This document shows, in pieces, positions 46,147-55,488 of a stretch of DNA of 64,000 bases. Where the stretch lies: contig NZ_JAAEDH010000011.1 in the NCBI RefSeq assembly GCF_018128965.1, positions 62,001 through 126,000 of the forward strand, written 5' to 3'. Under the pieces are notes generated by a model that saw nothing but the letters and a program-made list of their open reading frames with translations, made no database searches and was not told the DNA's origin. Origin of the DNA: Plastoroseomonas arctica (GTDB lineage Bacteria; Pseudomonadota; Alphaproteobacteria; Acetobacterales; Acetobacteraceae). How positions within the stretch are numbered: position 1 is the stretch's first letter; each line of letters begins with the position of its first letter. A program made the translations under genes and the position numbers.

Positions 46147-47868
46147 CTAAGTACCGCCAGATCCGCAACCCTCGTCCCAAAGCAGTTTTGCCACCACCTC
46201 CAACGGCACGTCGGCGCTGGTGAAGGCGTCGCCGGGGGCGCGCAGCAGCACGAAGCGCATCGCGCCGTCGCGCACCTTCTTGTCCTTGCGCATCCGCCCG
46301 AGCAGCGCCTCGACCGTGAAGCGCCGCGGCAGGTCCGCGATGCGCACCGGCAAGCCGAGATCCGACAGGTGCTGGATCACGCGTCCCGGCAGCTCCTGCG
46401 CGCAATGCCCAAGCCGCGCGGAGAGCGACGCGGCGAGCCCCAGGCCGACCGCCACCGCCTCGCCATGCAGCAATTCCCCGCCATAGCCGCACTCGGCCTC
46501 GAAGGCGTGCGCGAAGGTATGGCCGAGGTTGAGCAGGGCGCGGCCGCCTTCGGTGCTCTCCTCGCGCTCGTCATCGGCGACGATCGCGGCCTTGAGGCGG
46601 CAGCTCTCGATCACGGCATGGGCGAGGGCGGCCTGGTCGCCGGCGATGACGCGGGCGCCCTCGGCCTCGCACCAGCTCCACAGCGCGCCCTGCAGCAGCC
46701 CGTGCTTGGCGACCTCGGCATAGCCCGCGCGCAGTTCGCGCGACGGCAGGGTGGTGAGCGCGCGCGTATCGGCCAGCACGATCCGCGGCTGGTGGAAGGC
46801 GCCGGCGAGGTTCTTCCCGGCCGCGAGGTTCACCCCGGTCTTGCCGCCGACGGAGCTGTCCACCTGCGCCAGGAGCGTGGTCGGCACCTGGACGAAGGGC
46901 AGCCCGCGCAGCGCCACGGCGGCGGCGAAACCCGCGAGGTCGCCGACCACCCCGCCACCGAGGGCCACCACCGCACACCGCCGGTCCACCCCGGCCGCGA
47001 GCATCTGCTCCAGCAGGCCCTCGAGCACGCCCATCGACTTGGACGCCTCTCCCGCCGGCACAGCGATCTCCGCGAGCACCGTGATCCCCGCGGCCGCCAG
47101 CCCGGCCCGCAGCGCCGGCAGGTGCACGCCGGCGACCGTCGCGTCGGTGACGATGACGCAGCGCCTGGCAGGGATCGCCGGAGCGATCAGCGCGCCGGCG
47201 CGGGCGAGCAGGCCGGGTCCCACCAGGATGTCGTAGCCGCGCTCGCCAAGGGCGACCGGCAGGCGGCGTTCGGGCACCCAGCCGGCCAGCGCGTCTGCAA
47301 CCCGGCGGGTGGTCTGGTCAGGGCTTTCCTCGGAGCAATCCACGATGATGTCGGCCTCGGCATAGAGGGGGTGGCGGGCGGCCATGAGGCGCTCGAGCAC
47401 CTCGGCCGGGTCGGCGTTGAGGAACATCGGCCGGTGCTCGCGCCCGGCAACACGGCGCATCAGGACCGGAAGGCGGCAGCGCAGCCACAGGGCGATGGCG
47501 CCGGAGGTTCGTACCGCCTTACGCGTGCGCGCATCGGCATAGGCACCGCCGCCGGTCGCGAGCACGATGGGCGGGCCGGAAAGCAGCCGCGCGATGACGC
47601 GCCGCTCACCGTCGCGGAAATGCTGCTCGCCGTAGCGGGCGAAGATTTCCGTGATCGGCATGCCCGCGGCGGCCTCGATCTCGGTATCGGCGTCGCGGAA
47701 CGGCAGGCCGAGGCGATGCGCGAGGCGTCGCCCGATGGCGGATTTCCCCGCGCCGGGCATGCCCACGAGCACCACGGCGCGCGTGGCGGTCGCGCCGAGG
47801 GCGGCACCGGTTGGTTCGGGCAGCGGAACGGCGTCCGACAGCAGTTCAAGGGCGAGGTTGCGCGACAC
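46147..47868 (-). CDS. aroKB: Fused shikimate kinase - 3-dehydroquinate synthase (AroKB)
   Basis: About 573 residues covering two non-consecutive steps of the shikimate pathway. The kinase half has Walker A GMPGAGKS (36-43), DADTEIE and TGGGAYAD. The synthase half from ~215 has LGGGVVGDLAGFAAAVALRG, DSSVGGKTGVNL and GHTFAHAFE (zinc ligand). GTG at 47868 is preferred to the ATG at 47931, because that ATG would overlap head-to-head with the start of the opposite 48-residue gene and leave no promoter room. Fusion of aroK and aroB is known in this group. Confidence 0.92.
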   Translation of the reverse strand: MSRNLALELLSDAVPLPEPTGAALGATATRAVVLVGMPGAGKSAIGRRLAHRLGLPFRDADTEIEAAAGMPITEIFARYGEQHFRDGERRVIARLLSGPPIVLATGGGAYADARTRKAVRTSGAIALWLRCRLPVLMRRVAGREHRPMFLNADPAEVLERLMAARHPLYAEADIIVDCSEESPDQTTRRVADALAGWVPERRLPVALGERGYDILVGPGLLARAGALIAPAIPARRCVIVTDATVAGVHLPALRAGLAAAGITVLAEIAVPAGEASKSMGVLEGLLEQMLAAGVDRRCAVVALGGGVVGDLAGFAAAVALRGLPFVQVPTTLLAQVDSSVGGKTGVNLAAGKNLAGAFHQPRIVLADTRALTTLPSRELRAGYAEVAKHGLLQGALWSWCEAEGARVIAGDQAALAHAVIESCRLKAAIVADDEREESTEGGRALLNLGHTFAHAFEAECGYGGELLHGEAVAVGLGLAASLSARLGHCAQELPGRVIQHLSDLGLPVRIADLPRRFTVEALLGRMRKDKKVRDGAMRFVLLRAPGDAFTSADVPLEVVAKLLWDEGCGSGGT

Positions 47869-47929
47869 GGTCTCGCAAGCTAGCACAACGCCGCGCGAGC
47901 GGGAGCCTTGCCGCCGCGCCGGGAGGTTC

Positions 47930-48076
47930 ATGTTGCGCAGCCCCTTCGTGCTGATCGTGCTGCTGGTGCTCGCCGTGGCCGTCGTCGGTGTCCTGGCGAT
48001 CGGCGCCTTCCCGCCTTCGGTCGAGCCGCGGCCGGTCGAGCGCGTCCTACCCAATGATCGCTTCCAAACCCGTTGA
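47930..48076 (+). CDS. 48-residue single-span membrane protein
   Basis: Starts MLRSPFVLIVLLVLAVAVVG: one membrane helix (~5-27), then a short tail with FPPSVEPRPVERVLPNDRF. GGGAGG lies just before the ATG. The tail looks conserved-type rather than random, and the gene sits between aroKB and xerD. The stop codon is the first part of a strong hairpin (48073-48111). Function unknown. Confidence 0.65.
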   Translation: MLRSPFVLIVLLVLAVAVVGVLAIGAFPPSVEPRPVERVLPNDRFQTR

Positions 48077-48111
48077 AGTCAGCGGTCATGAAGAATGACC
48101 GATGACTTCAA
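48073..48111. terminator. Strong hairpin at the 3' end of the small membrane protein gene
   Basis: TTGAAGTCA (48073-48081) pairs with TGACTTCAA (48103-48111), and GGTCAT (48084-48089) pairs with ATGACC (48095-48100), around the 5-base loop GAAGA. The stem is 15 bp interrupted by one G/A mismatch and one C-G pair. No U-run follows, so it may be a Rho-type or processing structure rather than a classical terminator. The TGA stop is inside the stem. Confidence 0.6.
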
Positions 48112-48141
48112 CAGGAATTTCTGTGCCCTCAGGCGCCGGGC

Positions 48142-48215
48142 GCGCGCTCCGCGCGCTTGGCTCGCCGCATTAGCGGCCTTCGCCCATTCGGGCTCGCGGC
48201 CCGCCTTGCGGGCCG
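48142..48215. repeat. Four consecutive perfect hairpins upstream of xerD
   Basis: GCGCGC-TCC-GCGCGC (48142-48156), GCCGC-ATTA-GCGGC (48164-48177), GCCC-ATTC-GGGC (48182-48193) and CGGCCCGC-CTT-GCGGGCCG (48197-48215) follow one another with almost no spare bases. GGAG for xerD begins two bases later (48217). The block resembles REP-type palindromic DNA or a structured leader. No reading frame is evident. Confidence 0.7.
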
Positions 48216-48230
48216 GAGATTGGTAGGTCG

Positions 48231-49145
48231 ATGCGCCACGCCGAGGCCTTCCTCGAAATGCTCGCGGCCGAGCGTGGCGCCGCGCGCAACACGCTCTCCG
48301 CCTACACGGCCGATCTCGCGGATTTCGCCCGATTCGCGGCGCAGGCCGGGCACCCGGTACATGGCGCCGACGCCGCGACGCTGAGCGCCTATCTCGCAAC
48401 GCTGGATGCACAGGGACTCGCCGCCCGTACCGCCGCCCGGCGGCTATCCACGCTGCGGCAGTTCCACCAATTCCTCGCCCGCGAAGGGGTGCGCGCGGAC
48501 GACCCCACCGAACTGCTCGACGCTCCCCGCCTGCCCCGACTGCTGCCGCGTCCGCTGGCCGAGGCCGAGGTCGTGCGCCTGATCGAGGCGGCCGCGAGCC
48601 TGCCCGCCGGACGCGGCCCGGTCGCGGCCGCGGCGGTCGAGCTGCTGTATTGCTCGGGCCTTCGCGCCTCTGAGCTGGTGGGGCTGCCGGTCACCGCGCT
48701 CCGCCCTGGTGCCGGCGAGGCGCCGCTGATCGCCGTGCGCGGCAAGGGCGGCAAGGAGAGGCTGGTGCCGGTCTCGGCGCGTGCCCGTGCGCTCGCCTTC
48801 GCAGCCCACGCTGGAAAGACCGCGCCACGCAAGGGCGCCAAGCCACCGCGCGATAAGGCGCAGCGCTTCCTGTTTCCCGCGCGCGGCGCCACCGGGCACC
48901 TCACCCGCCAGGGACTCGGGCTGCTGTTGAAGGAGGCGGCGCTGGTGGCAGGCATCGAGCCCGCCCGCGTCAGCCCGCATGTGCTGCGCCATTCCTTCGC
49001 CTCCCACCTGCTCGGCCGGGGGGCCGACCTGCGGTCGCTGCAGATCCTGCTCGGCCACGCGGATATCGCGACGACGCAGATCTACACCCACGTGCTGGAG
49101 GAGCGGCTGCGCGCCCTGGTCCGCGAGCACCATCCCCTGGCGTGA
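48231..49145 (+). CDS. xerD: Tyrosine recombinase XerD/XerC
   Basis: 304 residues, the chromosome-dimer-resolution recombinase rather than a phage integrase. Catalytic residues are all visible: R145 (CSGLRASEL), K172 (RGKGGKERL), H250 and R253 (SPHVLRHSFASHLL), H276 (LGHADIATTQ) and Y285 (IYTHV). The N-terminal SAM-like DNA-binding domain covers ~1-100. Position before accA and no att-like sites nearby fit a housekeeping role. XerC versus XerD cannot be settled without comparison; XerD is favoured by neighbourhood. Confidence 0.92.
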   Translation: MRHAEAFLEMLAAERGAARNTLSAYTADLADFARFAAQAGHPVHGADAATLSAYLATLDAQGLAARTAARRLSTLRQFHQFLAREGVRADDPTELLDAPRLPRLLPRPLAEAEVVRLIEAAASLPAGRGPVAAAAVELLYCSGLRASELVGLPVTALRPGAGEAPLIAVRGKGGKERLVPVSARARALAFAAHAGKTAPRKGAKPPRDKAQRFLFPARGATGHLTRQGLGLLLKEAALVAGIEPARVSPHVLRHSFASHLLGRGADLRSLQILLGHADIATTQIYTHVLEERLRALVREHHPLA

Positions 49146-49195
49146 CGCGCCGCGGCCTTACGCCCGCCGCCGATTTCCGCTAACCCCTCCCCGCC

Positions 49196-50152
49196 ATGCG
49201 CCACTTCCTCGATTTCGAAAAACCCATCGCCGAGCTCGAAGGCAAGATCGAGGAGCTGCGTCGCACCACCGACGCCGGCGGCATCGATGTCGCCGAGGAG
49301 GTAGGGCGGCTGCGCGACAAGGCGCACAAGCTGCTCCAGGCCACCTACGCGAAGCTCACGCCCTGGCAGAAGGCCCAGGTCGCCCGCCACCCCGAACGCC
49401 CGCACGCCTCGGACTACATCGCCGGCCTGATCGAGGGTTTTGTCCCGCTCGCCGGCGACCGCGCCTTCGCCGATGACGCGGCGGTCCTGGGTGGCATGGG
49501 GCGCTTTCACGGCCGCGCGGTGATGGTCCTGGGCACCGAGCGCGGCGACGACACGGAAAGCCGCGTGAAGCATAATTTCGGCATGGCGCGTCCTGAGGGC
49601 TACCGCAAGGCGCGCCGCCTCATGGAGCTCGCCGGCCGCTTCGGCCTGCCCATCTTGTCCTTCGTGGACACAGCCGGCGCCTTCCCCGGGATCGACGCCG
49701 AGGCACGCGGCCAGGCCGAAGCCATCGCCCGCTCGATCGAAGCCGGGCTCGACGCACCGGTGCCCTTCATCGCCACCATCATTGGCGAAGGCGGTTCGGG
49801 CGGGGCGATCGCGCTGGCCGCCGCCGACCGGGTGCTGATGCTCGAGCACGCGATCTATTCGGTCATCTCGCCGGAGGGCTGCGCCTCGATCCTCTGGCGC
49901 GACGCCGCGCAGGCCTCGGTCGCGGCCGAGGCGCTGCGGCTGACCGGCGAGGACCTCAAGCGCCTGGCCATCATCGATGCCGTGATCGCCGAGCCGCTGG
50001 GCGGCGCGCATCGCGACGCGCCCGCGATCATCGCATCCGTCGGTGTCCGCATCGAGGAGGTGCTGGAGCCGCTCGCCGCCCTCGACGGCGCGACGCTGCG
50101 CGCGCGGCGACGCGAAAAATTCCTGGAAATGGGGCGCGTCGGCGCCCTGTGA
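49196..50152 (+). CDS. accA: Acetyl-CoA carboxylase carboxyltransferase subunit alpha
   Basis: 318 residues, the alpha half of the carboxyltransferase that makes malonyl-CoA. It begins [20 protein letters not shown], as the family does, and has [63 protein letters not shown]. The partner accD is not in the window, as usual. No strong ribosome site precedes the ATG, but the family N-terminus supports it. Confidence 0.97.
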   Translation: MRHFLDFEKPIAELEGKIEELRRTTDAGGIDVAEEVGRLRDKAHKLLQATYAKLTPWQKAQVARHPERPHASDYIAGLIEGFVPLAGDRAFADDAAVLGGMGRFHGRAVMVLGTERGDDTESRVKHNFGMARPEGYRKARRLMELAGRFGLPILSFVDTAGAFPGIDAEARGQAEAIARSIEAGLDAPVPFIATIIGEGGSGGAIALAAADRVLMLEHAIYSVISPEGCASILWRDAAQASVAAEALRLTGEDLKRLAIIDAVIAEPLGGAHRDAPAIIASVGVRIEEVLEPLAALDGATLRARRREKFLEMGRVGAL

Positions 50153-50230
50153 CCCCAAGCGCACCGCGCGCCCGTATCGCTCTCTCCTGCTTCCCCTGAG
50201 CCGGCGCCCGCGTGCGCCAAGGACCTCGTC

Positions 50231-51358
50231 TTGAAAATCCGCGTCATCCTGGCCGCAATCCTCGGCACCTCCGTCGTCGTCGCCGCCTTCGCCGGCTTCC
50301 TCTACACCCAACTCGCCGCGAGCCTCACGCGCGACGCGGAGGAGTCGCTGCGTGGCCTCGCGACGCAGGTCGACGAGGAGATCGCCGGCACCGCCCGCGA
50401 CCTCGCCGCGCGCGCGGAGCTGGTGGCCCAGATGCCCCCCGTTCGCGACGCGCTGGCCGCCAATGATCGCCACGCCATCATTGCGTTGCTCGGTGGGTCC
50501 TACACCGCGCTGCACAGCCGCTATGGGCTGACCAATGCACAGGTGAATGCCGCCGCGAGCAACACGGTCCTGCATCGCTTCCACTCGCGCGAGGCCGGCG
50601 ACGACTTCACCCGCAATCGCCAGATCATCGTTGCCGCGCATGGCAGCAACCAGGCGCAGATGGGCGTCGAGATCGGCGCCTCCGGCGTTCGCGTCCGCGG
50701 CGCGGCACCGGTGGGTGGTGCGACGGTGCTCGGCAGCGTCGAGTTCGGCGTCGAATTGCAGCCGCTGCTGGAGGCGCTCCGGGCACGGACCAACGCCGAT
50801 TTCGCCACGCTGATCGACGCGCGGCTGATGCCGGCCGCATCCAACGCCGCGGCACGCCTGCTCGGCGGCCTGCGCGGCGACAGCAGCACGGACTGGCCGC
50901 TGATGGGGCGCCTGCAGGAGGCGCGCGGGATCACGTTGGTGAAGGAGCCGACCTTCTCCTTTCCCGAGCTCGGCGGCGTGCCCTACGGCGCGGTGATCAT
51001 CCCCCTGCTCGACTACAGTGGCGCCGAGATCGGCGTCATCGTGGCGGCGAAGTCGCTCGCGGCCGACCAGCGCACGCTGCGCCGACTGGCCGTTGCCGCG
51101 ATCGCAGGCGCGATGATCGCGGAGATCGGCATCATTGGCATCATCCTGCTGCTGTTCCGCGGGCTGCTGCTGCGCCCTGTCGCGATCCTGGCCGAGGCGG
51201 TCGAGGAGTTGGATGCCGACAAGGCCTTGGTCCTGCCCAAGCCCGGTACGGCGGCCGCACTCGACCGGCTAATCCGCGCGGTGCAGGGCCGGCGCGCCGC
51301 CCGCGCGGCGGGTGCGGCCCGCGCGGCGGGTCCGGCCCTCGCGGGCGACGCGACGTGA
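50231..51358 (+). CDS. Membrane-anchored double-Cache (dCache_3-like) sensor without output domain
   Basis: 375 residues from a TTG start with AAGGA seven bases upstream. One helix at ~5-26, a ~255-residue periplasmic ligand-binding region, a second helix at ~287-311, then a short HAMP-like stretch and an Ala/Arg-rich tail. The Cache-type core reads LHRFHSREAGDDFTRNRQII ... GVEIGASGVRVRGAAPVGG. No kinase, GGDEF or methyl-accepting domain follows. Its stop overlaps the start of a pentameric ligand-gated channel by 4 bases (GTGA), so the two are co-translated. A sensor subunit that modulates the channel is the simplest inference. Confidence 0.82.
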   Translation: MKIRVILAAILGTSVVVAAFAGFLYTQLAASLTRDAEESLRGLATQVDEEIAGTARDLAARAELVAQMPPVRDALAANDRHAIIALLGGSYTALHSRYGLTNAQVNAAASNTVLHRFHSREAGDDFTRNRQIIVAAHGSNQAQMGVEIGASGVRVRGAAPVGGATVLGSVEFGVELQPLLEALRARTNADFATLIDARLMPAASNAAARLLGGLRGDSSTDWPLMGRLQEARGITLVKEPTFSFPELGGVPYGAVIIPLLDYSGAEIGVIVAAKSLAADQRTLRRLAVAAIAGAMIAEIGIIGIILLLFRGLLLRPVAILAEAVEELDADKALVLPKPGTAAALDRLIRAVQGRRAARAAGAARAAGPALAGDAT

Positions 51359-52407
51359 TCCGCCTCGCACTCTGCCTCGCGCTGCTGCTGCTGGGCGGCG
51401 CCGCCCATGCGCAGGAGGTGACCGGCCTGCCGCGCGACGAGGCGCTGCCGATCCGCGTCGCGACCGCCATCCGCGTCATCGACATCAGCCAGGTGCAGGA
51501 GACCGCCGGGCTGATGGCCGCGCGCATCGAGCTCACCTATCGCTGGCAGGACGGGCGCCAGGCCTTCGACCGCGTGCGCGAGGCGCAGGCCCAGAAGAAC
51601 TTCTTCGGCGAGGCGGCGATCGCCCAGCTGCGGCGCATGTGGCAGCCGGCCGTGGACGTCGAGAACCTCTCCGGCGCGGCACGCCAGGACCAGACCGGGC
51701 TGACCATCGATTCCAGCGGCGCGGTGACGTTGGTGCGCCGGCTGGATGCGAGCTTCCGCGTCGCGATCGACATGTCCTCCTTCCCGTTCGACGCACAGGC
51801 GCTCGACATCATCCTGACCTCCAACCGGCATGGTGCGCGCGAGGTGCTGCTGGTGCACACCGCCGCGGACGCGGCGCATTCCGCCTTCGCGGCGCGCTTG
51901 CAGACACCTTTATGGACCATACGGCGGCTCGACGTGCGCAACGCCGCCTATGCCGGGTGGAACGGCGCGCCGCACAGCCGGCTCACCTTCACCATCGAGG
52001 CCCAGCGGCTCTACACGCAGTACCTCATCCGCATCTTCCTGCCGTTCCTGACGCTGATGTCGAGCACGCTGGTCATCCTGTGGTCGACCGACCAGACGAT
52101 GCCGCTGGCGCCCAAGGGGGCGCTGGCCTTCACCACGCTGCTCGCGCTCGTGGCGCTGAGCTTCACCTTCGAATCGAACTTTCCAGGCTCGATGAGCACC
52201 GGCACGCCTATCGCGCGGATCATTTCGACCGGTTATCTCTATATCGTGAGTGTGCTGTTCCTGAACATGTTCCTGCTCAACAAGGACTTCGTATTCGCCA
52301 GGCGCGCGCCCGGAATGTTCGCGGAAATCGGCGGCTTCGTGCGCTGGGGGCTGCCGGTGGCGGTGTTCCTGTACTGGACCGCGCTCATCCTGCGCGCGGT
52401 CGTTTAG
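51355..52407 (+). CDS. Bacterial pentameric ligand-gated ion channel (pro-loop receptor)
   Basis: 350 residues from a GTG start. Signal peptide (1-20), extracellular beta-rich domain (21-220) and four membrane helices: TM1 ~222-244, TM2 ~255-272, TM3 ~283-308, TM4 ~328-349. The pro-loop signature SSFPFDAQALDIIL (FPFD at 143-146), the loop-A motif MWQP (W96) and the TM1 proline of IRIFLPF identify the family. The vertebrate Cys-loop cysteines are absent, as in bacterial members such as GLIC and ELIC. The M3-M4 loop is short. Ion selectivity and ligand cannot be read with certainty. Confidence 0.88.
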   Translation: MIRLALCLALLLLGGAAHAQEVTGLPRDEALPIRVATAIRVIDISQVQETAGLMAARIELTYRWQDGRQAFDRVREAQAQKNFFGEAAIAQLRRMWQPAVDVENLSGAARQDQTGLTIDSSGAVTLVRRLDASFRVAIDMSSFPFDAQALDIILTSNRHGAREVLLVHTAADAAHSAFAARLQTPLWTIRRLDVRNAAYAGWNGAPHSRLTFTIEAQRLYTQYLIRIFLPFLTLMSSTLVILWSTDQTMPLAPKGALAFTTLLALVALSFTFESNFPGSMSTGTPIARIISTGYLYIVSVLFLNMFLLNKDFVFARRAPGMFAEIGGFVRWGLPVAVFLYWTALILRAVV

Positions 52408-52456
52408 CGGGCGCCGCGGGTGGACGCGGTGTGCCCCGGTCCCAAGTGAGCGGAAC

Positions 52457-53948
52457 ATGGACAGCTTCCCCACCGACCCCGATGCCGTCGAGGCGCGCCG
52501 CCACGCCTTCCTGAGGGGCTTCCCCGCGATCGCGCTGGCGATCTTCCTCGCCGCGGTGGACCAGACGGTGACCTCCACGGCGCTGCCCGCCATCGCGGCC
52601 GAGTTCAACGCCGTCGAGCGGGTGTCCTGGGTGGTGGTCGCCTACCTGGTGGCCGGCACCTGCGCAGCGCCAGTGTTCGGACAGCTCGGCGATGCCTATG
52701 GGCGGCGCAACATCCTCTACCTCGCGCTTGGCATGAACCTCGCGGGGTGCCTGGTGAATGCCATCGCGCCCACGCTGCCGGTGCTGATTGCCGGGCGCGT
52801 GCTGCAGGGGATCGGCGGCGGCGGGCTGCTCACGCTGGCGATGGCCATCATCGGTGAGTCGCTGCCGCCGCGCGAACGCGGACGGTTCCAGGGCCATATC
52901 GCGGCGATTTTTGCCTCCGCCGCGGCCTTCGGCCCTGTGGGCGGTGGATACCTGACGCAGCATTTCGGCTGGCGGTCGATCTTCCTCATCGCACCCCCGC
53001 TGGCGGTGCTCGCCGGCGTGATGGCGCTGCGCCTCGCGCGCGTGCCCTCGTCGCGGCAGGGCGCGCTGCGCTTCGACTGGCTGGGCCTGGGCCTGTTCAT
53101 CCTGGCGGTGGCCTCGGCGCTGATCGCGCTTGACCAGGGACGCCGGATGGATGCGGCGCTGCTGCCATTGGTTGCCGGCCTCGGCGCGATCGCCGTCGCG
53201 GCGCTTGTCGCGCTGGTCGCCTGGGAAAAGCGCGTCACCGACCCCCTGCTGCCGATCTCGCTGCTGGCCGAGCCCTCGGATTTGGCGGAGCAACCTGATG
53301 GGCGCCTGCGTCTATGGCGCGATGATCGGGTCGATTGCCTTCCTGCCGATCTTCCTGCAGGCGGTGCGCGGGCTGTCGCCCGGCCAGGCCGGGCTGGTGC
53401 TGCTGCCGCTCTCGGTCGGCGGGGCGCTCGGCGCGGTCATCTCGGGCCGGCTGATGCTGCGCACCGGGCGCGGCATGCTGTGGCCGCGGATCGGGCTCAG
53501 CGTCGCGGCGACCATGCTGGTGGTGATCGGGACCGTCGCGGAATTCGCGCCGATCTGGCTGATGCCGATCCTGCTCGGGCTGACCGCGACCGGCTTCGGC
53601 ACCTCCTTCCCGGTCGGGCAGACGACGGTGCAGGTGGCGGCCGGCCCCGCGCGCCTCGGTGCCGCGGCGGCATCGGTGCAGTTCTCGCGCAACCTCGGCG
53701 CGGCGACGGGCACGGCCATACTTGGCGCAGTGCTGTTCGGCGGCCTGGCCCTCGCCGGGGGCGAGGTTGCGGCGATGTTCGCCCGCGTGATCGCCGTCCC
53801 CGGCATCGTCACGAGCCTGGCGCCGGCGGACGCGCTGGCCCTGCGGCACGCACTGGTCGGCGCCTTCAGCGCCCTGTTCTACACAGCCTCGGCATTTACG
53901 GTGGCAGGCGCGGTGCTGGCGAGCCGCGTGCCGCTGCAGCGGTTCTAG
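52457..53948 (+). pseudogene. MFS drug-efflux transporter (DHA2-like, 14-TM) with a +1 frameshift
   Basis: The first ~274 residues (motifs AVDQTVTSTALPAIAAEF, GQLGDAYGRRNILYLALG, GRVLQGIGGGGLL) are in one frame. After LLPISLLAEPS the frame is lost at 53278-53279, where one extra G in the run TCGG shifts the message. The rest (SNLMGACVYGAMIGSIAF to the end) continues one frame over and stops at 53948. Removing one base restores IWRSNLMGACVYG. Both halves are otherwise undamaged, so this is either a very recent inactivation, a phase-variable site or a sequencing error. Not expected to be functional as written. Confidence 0.85.
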
Positions 53949-53964
53949 GCGCGCACGGACGGGA

Positions 53965-54259
53965 AGCAAGCTTGGGGGCGCTGCCCCCAAACCCCCGCCG
54001 GTGATCGCGCCGATCCCCGGACCCCTGCGTGTTTTGGCCCTGGGCTTGAGGAGGGGTGCGACTTGCTTGCAGCGCCGGCTGGGGGAGGGGGCGCGTCGAG
54101 GAAGTTCGCCTGATCACCGGGTTCCACGCGCCACCTCGCCAACCCTGCTCGCCTCCGGCGAGACTCCCTCACCAACCTAAGAACCAACAGATGGAGGTCC
54201 AGGATCGACACGATCCTGGCGGGGGTCCAGGGGGCAGCGCCCCCTGGCCTTGCCTTGCT
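53965..54259. repeat. Type-B inverted-repeat element in the convergent gap
   Basis: Fills the 311 bp between the MFS and thiolase genes. The left end AGCAAG is followed by the hairpin GGGGGCGCTGCCCCC (53974-53988) and AAACCCCCGCC. The right end mirrors it: GGCGGGGGTCCA, GGGGGCAGCGCCCCC (54230-54244) and CTTGCT (54254-54259), ending at the thiolase stop codon. Between are ~200 bp, including the perfect stem GGATCG-ACA-CGATCC (54202-54216). I see no gene here. The plan equals that of the type-A elements with a different hairpin loop. Confidence 0.75.
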
Positions 54260-55435
54260 TCAGTCGCGCTCCAGGCACATCGCCACGCCCATGCCGCCGC
54301 CGATGCACAGCGTGGCCAAGCCCTTCTTCGCACCGCGCTTCTGCATCTCGAACAGCAGCGTGGTCAGCACCCGCGCGCCCGATGCCCCGATCGGGTGCCC
54401 GAGCGCGATGGCGCCGCCATTCACGTTGACCTTCGAGGTATCCCAGCCGAGGTCCTTGTTCACCGCCAGCGCCTGGGCGGCGAAGGCCTCGTTCGCCTCG
54501 ATGAGGTCGAGGTCGTCGATGGTCCAGCCCGCCTTGGCCAGGGCCTTGCGCGAGGCCGGGATGGGCCCGGTGCCCATGATGGAGGGATCGACGCCGGCCG
54601 TCGCCCAGGAGACGATGCGCGCCATCGGGTTGATGCCCCGGCGCTTCGCCTCCTCGCCGCTCATCACCACCAGCGCGGCCGCGCCGTCATTGATGCCCGA
54701 GGCGTTGCCGGCGGTCACCGAGCCGTCCTTGGAGAAGGCGGCGCGCAGCTTCTGCAGCACTTCCATGGTGGTCTCGGGCTTCGGGTACTCGTCGGCGGAG
54801 ACAACCACGTCGCCCTTGCGGCCCTTGACGGTGACCGGGACGATCTCCTCGCCGAAGCGGCCGGACTTCATGGCCTCGCCGGCCTTGCGCTGGCTGTTTA
54901 AGGCGAACTCGTCCTGCTGCTCGCGGGTGATCTGGAATTTCTGGGCCACGTTCTCGGCCGTGTTGCCCATGTGATAGCCGTGGAAGGCGTCCAGCAGGCC
55001 GTCGCGCAGCATGGTGTCGACCAGCTGCAGGTCGCCCATCTTCTGGCCCGAGCGGAGCTGCTGGGCGTGCGGCGCCTGGGTCATGCTCTCCTGCCCGCCC
55101 GCGACCATGATCTTCGCGTCGCCCGAGGCGATCTGCTGGGCCGCCAGGGCCACGGCGCGCAGGCCGGAGCCGCAGAGCTGGTTGATGCCGAAGGCGGTGT
55201 GCTCGACAGGGATGCCGGCATTCACGCTCGCTTGGCGCGCGGGGTTCTGGCCGGAGGCGGCAGTGAGGATCTGGCCGAGGATCACCTCGTCCACCTCGGC
55301 GCCCTCGACGCCGGCGCGCTCGAGCGCGGCCTTGATGGCGATGGTGCCGAGCGCATGGGCGGGCACGGAGGCGAAGGCGCCGTTGAAGCTGCCCACCGGG
55401 GTACGGGCCGCGGAGGCGATGACGATGTCGGACAT
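54260..55435 (-). CDS. phaA: Acetyl-CoA acetyltransferase (thiolase)
   Basis: 391 residues that condense two acetyl-CoA to acetoacetyl-CoA. The acylated cysteine is in [20 protein letters not shown], the general bases in [19 protein letters not shown] and the C-terminal [13 protein letters not shown]. Length is that of biosynthetic thiolases. The adjacent PhaC-like hydrolase and PhaR suggest it feeds polyhydroxyalkanoate synthesis. The symbol phaA rests on that context; atoB would be equally valid on sequence alone. Confidence 0.93.
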   Translation of the reverse strand: MSDIVIASAARTPVGSFNGAFASVPAHALGTIAIKAALERAGVEGAEVDEVILGQILTAASGQNPARQASVNAGIPVEHTAFGINQLCGSGLRAVALAAQQIASGDAKIMVAGGQESMTQAPHAQQLRSGQKMGDLQLVDTMLRDGLLDAFHGYHMGNTAENVAQKFQITREQQDEFALNSQRKAGEAMKSGRFGEEIVPVTVKGRKGDVVVSADEYPKPETTMEVLQKLRAAFSKDGSVTAGNASGINDGAAALVVMSGEEAKRRGINPMARIVSWATAGVDPSIMGTGPIPASRKALAKAGWTIDDLDLIEANEAFAAQALAVNKDLGWDTSKVNVNGGAIALGHPIGASGARVLTTLLFEMQKRGAKKGLATLCIGGGMGVAMCLERD

Positions 55436-55488
55436 GACTGGTTATTCTCCCTTTGGTTGCCCTGAGTGTGGGCCTTTGCCCCCACCAC

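Noticed and set aside
48231-49145. Tyrosine recombinase as evidence of an integrated element
   Set aside because: The sequence is a housekeeping XerC/XerD type beside accA, with no tRNA, att-like direct repeats or phage genes nearby.
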